Source of the DNA: Nymphaea colorata
Taxonomy: Eukaryota; Streptophyta; Magnoliopsida; Nymphaeales; Nymphaeaceae
Direction: 5' to 3'
DNA length: 64,000 nucleotides
Assembly: GCF_008831285.2 (NCBI RefSeq)
Contig: NC_045138.2
Span: 18,633,934 to 18,697,933 of the forward strand
Under the pieces are notes generated by a model. It worked only from the letters and a program-made list of their open reading frames with translations, had not been told where the DNA came from and did no database searches. A program made the position numbers and the translations under genes. Position 1 is the first letter of the stretch, and each line of letters opens with the position of its first letter. Shown here piece by piece: positions 58,101 through 64,000 of the stretch.

Positions 58101-61100
58101 ACAGATAAATAAACATTCATAATCCGTCATCCACACACATAATAATGATATTGATATGATAAGCATGATAAAGTTTAAAGTCTTAAAAACTTTTACAGTA
58201 AAAAGCTTTACTGTTTTACATCACATCATCAAAAATTTAAAAACATAGAATCTATCTATTTATCTTCTTCATCTTCATTATAATCTATCTATTCATCTTT
58301 TTCATCTTCATTATAATCTCCATCCTCAATGCAGTGATTTCTCATTTTTCCCTTCAATCATTGATTTCTTGGCAATCTCTCCAAAATCACAAAAGCTGCT
58401 CCTCCCACATCTTTTAGGAATGCTGGAAATGAAAGGGAAGAGGAGGTTTTAAACATAAAATGTTTGAAAAGGGCATCGGACAACTTAAAAAAAAAAAAAA
58501 GGCAGGCCCGTATTGCAAGATATGGGCCGTATCCCATATCCTACGATACCGCGGAGTGGGGGCGTATAGTACGTTACATACGATACAGGCACAATATGCC
58601 AGCAATTTGCGTATCTGCCCCTATCATATCGTTTTTCTCGAACGATATGATACAGATGGCACTGAGTGAGACTATTGTAGACAGGAGGTCTATGTACACC
58701 AAAAAGGAACTTTTATCACTTAGGTTCTACGATTCCATCCAGTGAGTAAGAAGGAAACGTGGATCATTTTTCTTCTGGAAATGCAAAACATAGCAGGTTC
58801 ATTACCTAAAGGCAAATCCAGCAACTAAGTTACTAACTATTTAAATCTATTCAGATCTGTTTTATACCAAAATCTGATTTACATAACCTTTCAAGAAAAT
58901 TCAGATCTGTTTTATACCAAAATCTGATTTACATAACCTTTCAAGAAAAACCCTGTCAGAGTGACTGCATCATGAACAATTAGAATTTACTCAAAGCCCG
59001 GCAGAGATAAAGCTTACCAGCATATGATAAAACCCAACTTTGGGATGTAATCTGGAGTATAAGAACAACAGATCAGATGTAGGAAAGAGCCCTGCACGCT
59101 GTAAAGACATATAAAAGAGACTATCTTAGAGAAATACATAAACATATATGGTGCATGTCTAGCAAGCTACAAGTAGTTAGATCTCATTACTTATTTTTTC
59201 ACACAGATAGAGAAGTTGGAGAAAAAGGAGTACGGGCTTACAGCCTGAAACTAAAAGAGAACTGAATACACTCTTGTGTATGTGTTGTACAATTACATAT
59301 TGTCGTATAAGTGTCCAAGACCTACATAAAACTGAATTAAGATAAATAAGATTCTACTGACTAATTAATTATAATCTGAGACAAACTTTCCTACTCATTG
59401 TGTACCCATTGATATCTGTCATTTATCCACAAAAAAGGGTTACGTTTGAGGGCCTCGTGCGTGCGGAACTTGCAAAGTATAGAAAAAACATTGACATATT
59501 AGAAAAACTGACAGATAAAATGTGAACAAGTCAACGTGATTCAACAGAAAATGATATATACAACTGCCAGAGTAAAGGCTCATGCACTCAAGTTGCTACC
59601 GATAACCAAAGAAAACCTTGTCAATATTATTCCATGCATGTATAAGTGCAGTCAAATTGCAACAGGTGGGAATAACAGTACTTGGTATCCTCCCATACTA
59701 TAGACTGATATTGCCCTCTTAGCATGCCGGATCACTAAATGGAAGAATGCTATGTGAAGGCCCCTGCTCCTCAACCTGTCTCTTACGTAGTTTTAAGGTG
59801 GGTTTGGAACCACAAGTACAGCCATGTGCATGCAAATGTACAGACATGAGTACATATACACAAACATGTACAGGTAATAATCAGATAAATCATGTGCAGG
59901 GAGCAGGGTCCTGGACACAAATATGAAATGCAGTCACTCCTGCACTTAGTGACTGAGATCCAGTGCTGTGCAAGATAAGTGAATCAATTAATGGTACTTG
60001 TGGGAATCTGCACAAATCAATTTTTTACGTGATAGCATCATAGCAATAGTCATTAGAGCTTTTTAGGTGATGTGATCAAACTGTACACTGCTACATCTTC
60101 CTAATTATTCTACTCTATCCAATCAACAATCTTGTTCAACTAATATGAAAATCAATGTTTCTGAATAAGGGGACATGAAACCCACTCTTCTGATGCTATT
60201 CTCAAAGACAATGCATCTTTTCTTCTTAGACTTTATATGTCTTTGTACAGCATTACCGTAAGCACAATTTTGTTGTTCCCACAAGAACAAAAAACAAACC
60301 CGAAGCATCCACTTCAATAAATGCGACAAAATATACAAATTAGGGTATAAGATACACACAGACATATGTCCACTTACCTCCAAAATAGGGGACGGTGATC
60401 TTAGAGATGAGTGGAGCAAAGGCAGATCCTCACCATCCAAGCAGGTCACCTCACCATTTGGAAATTTAGATCCATACCTTCCAGCCCTTCCTGGATCAAA
60501 GAATAAAAAAAGGAACTACGTGTAAAACTAATTGAACATATTTGTGAATTATCCATGTATTAACCAGCAGATCAGGAACTCAGATAGTGCAGAAGCAACT
60601 TGAAAATAGAACTACAGAATAGATCCACCCTTGAAGATATTGAGAAGGAAACTGAAAAATTACCTAATCTTATGTCAAATCATATAACACACATCAGAAA
60701 GGAAATGGATTCAATGATTAAACAGAACTTGAGCAAAACTGAATCCTATGTAAAATTAAAAGCATATAGGAATGGATCTAAGCACCTGCAATCTGCTTAA
60801 TCTCTGAGACCGTAAGTTTACGCATTTCAGAACCATCAAATTTTTTCAATGTTGAGAATATTATCCTAGAAATGTTCAGATTCAGGCCCATTCCAACAGC
60901 ATCACTAGCCACGAGAACATCAAACTCACTGCTTTCATCATTGAACATTGATGCCTGCAATCCTACAAAGAATTAACTTAGCTAACCTTTATCACGTTAC
61001 CAAATGGATGCCAAATTAATTACATCTTACAAGCAATAACTTGGCAGCACAGGAAAGTTCATCCACTTTTCTGCAGAACTATCACGGTGCAATGATATAA

Positions 61101-64000
61101 TTCACCAAATATTCCATTTCATGCTAAACAAGAACAAAAAAGAAACTTGCAGCCAACAAAATTACAAGGTCAGCCAAAATTTTTCACTTGAACTCCCTTT
61201 CTCGCCTCCACCTTACAATGCGCGCATCTAAAAATAAGAACAGGCTTGGGTTTGTTTTCTAAACTTATCAACCATTCATTTAACCAACAAATGTACAAAA
61301 CACAGATTGTGTGTGTTAATAAATCCTTGGCAAACCTGGAACAGAGTCATTACACATATACAGTTTCTATGGCTGAATTACCAATAGATGCATGACATAA
61401 ATTCTTTCAGGTGCATCTGAAGCAACTTCGAAAATCCAAGTATCAACTGAGAGTCTCAGACTGCCCACACAAGGAAAAGAATCTATATTGCCAAAGCAGC
61501 TGAATTCAAGTCAAGTTCATGGCTAAGCGCCTAGGAAACAAATAAACTTGGGAGGCACCAGATATAAACAAAAGATACAATAAGCAGTGCAAGCATCAGA
61601 AATTCAAACAATTGGCATACAAATGTAGGGATAAATGAGATGCATACAAGGGAGTAAAAAACTTGGCAACACCTAATTTCAATAGCTGGAGACGATAGAA
61701 TCTAGTCATCTTATGCAGTAAAAAACCAAGTACCTGACGTGTTCGCGTTTCTGGAGGCAATGAACCATACACCACAGAGCAAAGATGCTTTCCTTTGGTT
61801 TCTATTTCTTTCTGTTAGTTAACAGCAAGAGGATAAGAACTGATCAGAAACTGCATGTAAATATATCTTAGGAGAACTTTAACTTTTAAATATCATGAGA
61901 CCCTATTCATATAATGAAAGTAAAAGTTATTAAGTTGTGTTAGCATCTAAAGACATGGAAGGAGATTCAACAGGGCAATAAAGCACTATAAGAAGAAAAT
62001 TGAGCAGGAAGCCAGCATCATAGCAAATGAAAGAAGAATCAATGCTAGAACCATATCGAAATTCGTACCAAGAAAGCAAAACTCTAGACCTATAAAGAAT
62101 ATATTGAGGAGGCCAAGTTGCAATTAGAAAACCAACAATTTTTTATACATTTAGCACCTCAACTTAAGCAGCTTCCAAGTAGGCATCACATACAGTATTT
62201 CACAAAAGATTGATCAAGTTTGCAGTAGAGGGGACCTATGTGCCACATCTTTTATTTAGGAGTACAAGCATCAGAGAGGATCCCAAAGGTTTTAAAAATG
62301 CTTTTCCTAAGGTAAATAATCCAAAACCGTTAGACTGCCTTTACAATTTTACAATGTTGAGAATAGATGACAAGAGCAAGAGTTTAGCATACTGGGTCTC
62401 AGATTCTAACAGACATAGAAACTCAAATGTGTTTCTTGAGTTTCGGCAAGATATTGCCGCATGAAATATTCCTGAACCCTTCAACAAAGGACATGAATCT
62501 AGTGGCCATATTTTTGCTTAGAATGTTTGGGACATCACATTGAAACAGAAAAGCAACAACTTCCTTAAAACTTAAAAACAACAAACTCCATGGGCACCAT
62601 GAGCCACTACAAGAATTTGATCAAGAGGCATATTTTTCATGGAGAACCACCTCGCAAGTGTTTTCATCTAACATAACATTTCTAAGCAAAAATGATTAAC
62701 AGATTTAAGCAAAAGATACCATAGCATCTCCATGGTATTACCTGCGCTTTAGCAAATTCAGGCTGGCAGAAGAAAAGAAAAGGCCTCTCAATTAGTAAAA
62801 CTGAGAGGCTCGCACAAAAGTCCAGTATTTCTGAAAGCACTTGTTCGTTTTTGTTATATGTCCAAATGCACGAAAAAGGAAGGACATATTCTTTATAGGC
62901 ATCATTCTTTTCAACAATCAACAAGAAAAACAACATATATATGAGCAGAAGTCTAATTAATTATGGACGAAGATGTTGTTATTCAGACATAGTACCCATT
63001 ACCTTATGATATGAGTTGTAATTATGGGAGAAAACCAAAATTATATACCTCTGAAAATCGTTGCAGGACTGTGGTGTATTGCATCATGTGTACCTTATGA
63101 TATCCCCTGTATCTTAAGTTCCAGTAAGATACTGGCATATCATGCTACACCTTCAAAACACAAAGAAATGACCCGAAAAAGAACCTGGTGGTACAAAATT
63201 TTGTAGGTAGTTTGAATATTAAGTTTGTCATGAGAGGTAATGGGTATTCTTACACCTAAGTAATGAAAAAAGTAAATTCAAAGATGACTTTAAGCACCAA
63301 AATTAGGACTTTTGTGGTTTCTTTGTGTAAGATCCTATTTCTACCCCCCAACATGAATTTTGGAAATGAAACTTTATGATCATGAGTTGCTCGAGCCTTC
63401 AAGGAGTAAGCTGTACACAGTAACACAATAAAGCTTGTTTATGTCCATTTAAGCATTGAGAGTCATTTAAGTTGTTGATTTCAATTATTTCTAACAAAAA
63501 TGTGCATGTCTTCTACAGCATATTATTTTAAATTGTACACCAAATGTTTTATGCAATTCATGGACATTTTAATGTGCAGTTGTAGCTTGATCTTGTTGCC
63601 AACATAACTTTTCAGTTTAACAGACTTTTCCCTTGAAAGTCTTTGACTGTTTTGGTCTTAATTTCTTTTTAGCAAAATCTAGAAATTCTTAAGATACTTT
63701 TATGTTATACTATGGTACCATCCTATTTTGGCTCCCACCCATGCAGGTTATGCTATGCATTTTACAACATTAGTGTTGTACTCAGCTTACATGGGTAATC
63801 AAGAAAGCTGAATAGATCGTGTTTCTTACCTTCATTTTGTATTGCATGGGTAATAAGAAAACTGGATAAGAGTACCACATTTCTTACCTTCATTTTGTAT
63901 ATCTCACGCCGTGAAAAAGTGACCACACAATCACCTCGTTGTATGTCACTGAAGGACCTAAGTGGAACCTTTGCTGGTATAAGTGGGGAAAGCCTCTCAT
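54835..64000 (-). CDS. SUV3: SUV3-type mitochondrial ATP-dependent RNA helicase (C-terminal part; 5' end outside window)
   Basis: Eleven exons on the minus strand: 64000-63888 (entered partway), 61811-61734, 60954-60786, 60490-60378, 59098-59018, 57298-57233, 57061-56997, 56616-56571, 56498-56382, 55282-55191, 54931-54835. They give about 344 in-frame residues to the stop; all junctions keep phase. Seen are [13 protein letters not shown], helicase motif V ([29 protein letters not shown]), motif VI ([11 protein letters not shown]), the VGFYHML and NCEDIL segments and the C-terminal SUV3 domain ([16 protein letters not shown]). Motifs I and II lie beyond position 64000. SUV3 is a DExH-box 3'-5' helicase of mitochondrial RNA turnover. 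Arabidopsis has SUV3 (At4g14790) and a longer relative (At5g39840); the neighbours favour the former. Confidence 0.93.
55115..55149. repeat. (AT)n microsatellite in SUV3 intron
   Basis: About 35 bases of AT dinucleotides lie just beyond the donor end of the penultimate SUV3 exon. Confidence 0.95.
57905..58670. mobile_element. TATCG-rich repeat element, copy 2 (SUV3 intron)
   Basis: The segment opens with CAGTTGTAAAAGTCACATTGTATCACGTATC and closes with a stretch dense in ATACGATACAG words, mirroring copy 1 at 7923-8775. The interior shares the TTTATTTTTTAAAT stretch, a block of repeated TCTTCATC words and the GGAATG...GGGAAGAGGAGG block. On the minus strand the ATC-rich block reads as a short acidic tail, similar in style to the end of the intact hAT transposase. 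I infer a degenerate hAT-like family with copies in introns of two genes. Confidence 0.55.
58251..58316. repeat. 33-bp tandem duplication inside TATCG element copy 2
   Basis: Two adjacent 33-bp units beginning TCTATCTATT differ by about two bases. Confidence 0.85.
58850..58949. repeat. Perfect 50-bp tandem duplication in SUV3 intron
   Basis: Two identical adjacent 50-bp units (58850-58899, 58900-58949) begin TTCAGATCTGTTTTATACC. They lie shortly before the exon at 59018-59098 in plus-strand order, which places them in the intron downstream of that exon in the transcript. Confidence 0.9.
61812..63887 (-). other. Large SUV3 intron (2.1 kb)
   Basis: Both flanking exons join in frame (EIYKMK to KEIETK). 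I see no gene or clear mobile element inside; open frames up to 84 codons have no family features. Confidence 0.6.

Overview
This window is nuclear DNA from a flowering plant. The genes have GT-AG introns and plant-type products. Wide AT-rich intergenic stretches carry hAT-like remnants, short inverted-repeat elements and many (TA)n or (CT)n microsatellites. I cannot name the species. Exon models were built by hand: reading frames were followed across GT/AG junctions, and every junction given keeps codon phase. UTRs and transcription starts are not known.

Layout. (1) 1-3163: no gene; repeats and one clean hAT MITE. (2) 3164-12468, minus: a complete 11-exon TSO1-type CXC-domain (CPP) DNA-binding protein. 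(3) 12469-23927: about 11 kb without a recognisable gene, with several small transposon remnants. (4) 23928-26950, minus: an F-box/JmjC protein of the JMJ22 type, apparently with a noncoding first exon near 28.75-28.9 kb. (5) 29066-29665, plus: an intronless GC-rich nicotinamidase, head-to-head with the JMJ22 gene. (6) 32803-35590, plus: a six-exon Raf-like protein kinase of the CBC/BHP group. (7) 40248-40643, minus: a small charged protein I do not recognise. (8) 40777-48226, minus: RDM1, a component of RNA-directed DNA methylation, split by a 6.9-kb intron holding an intact hAT transposase gene apparently nested in an older broken hAT copy. (9) 51664-53423, plus: BUD32, the KEOPS-complex kinase. 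(10) 54835 to beyond 64000, minus: the C-terminal part of a SUV3-type mitochondrial RNA helicase.

How the parts relate. TSO1-like, Raf-like kinase, RDM1 and SUV3 lie together here. From memory, the Arabidopsis counterparts are clustered too: RDM1 At3g22680, kinase At3g22750 and SOL1/TSO1 At3g22760/At3g22780 on chromosome 3, and TCX2 At4g14770, BHP At4g14780 and SUV3 At4g14790 on chromosome 4. The window therefore looks like an ancestral gene block that Arabidopsis keeps as two thinned-out duplicates. The genes do not form one pathway. Three touch chromatin or DNA regulation (TSO1-like, JMJ22, RDM1). The others are a signalling kinase, NAD salvage, tRNA modification and mitochondrial RNA turnover.

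No candidate for a wholly new system stands out. The most unusual structure is the RDM1 intron, where a gene of the transposon-silencing machinery carries an open transposase gene on its own transcribed strand.
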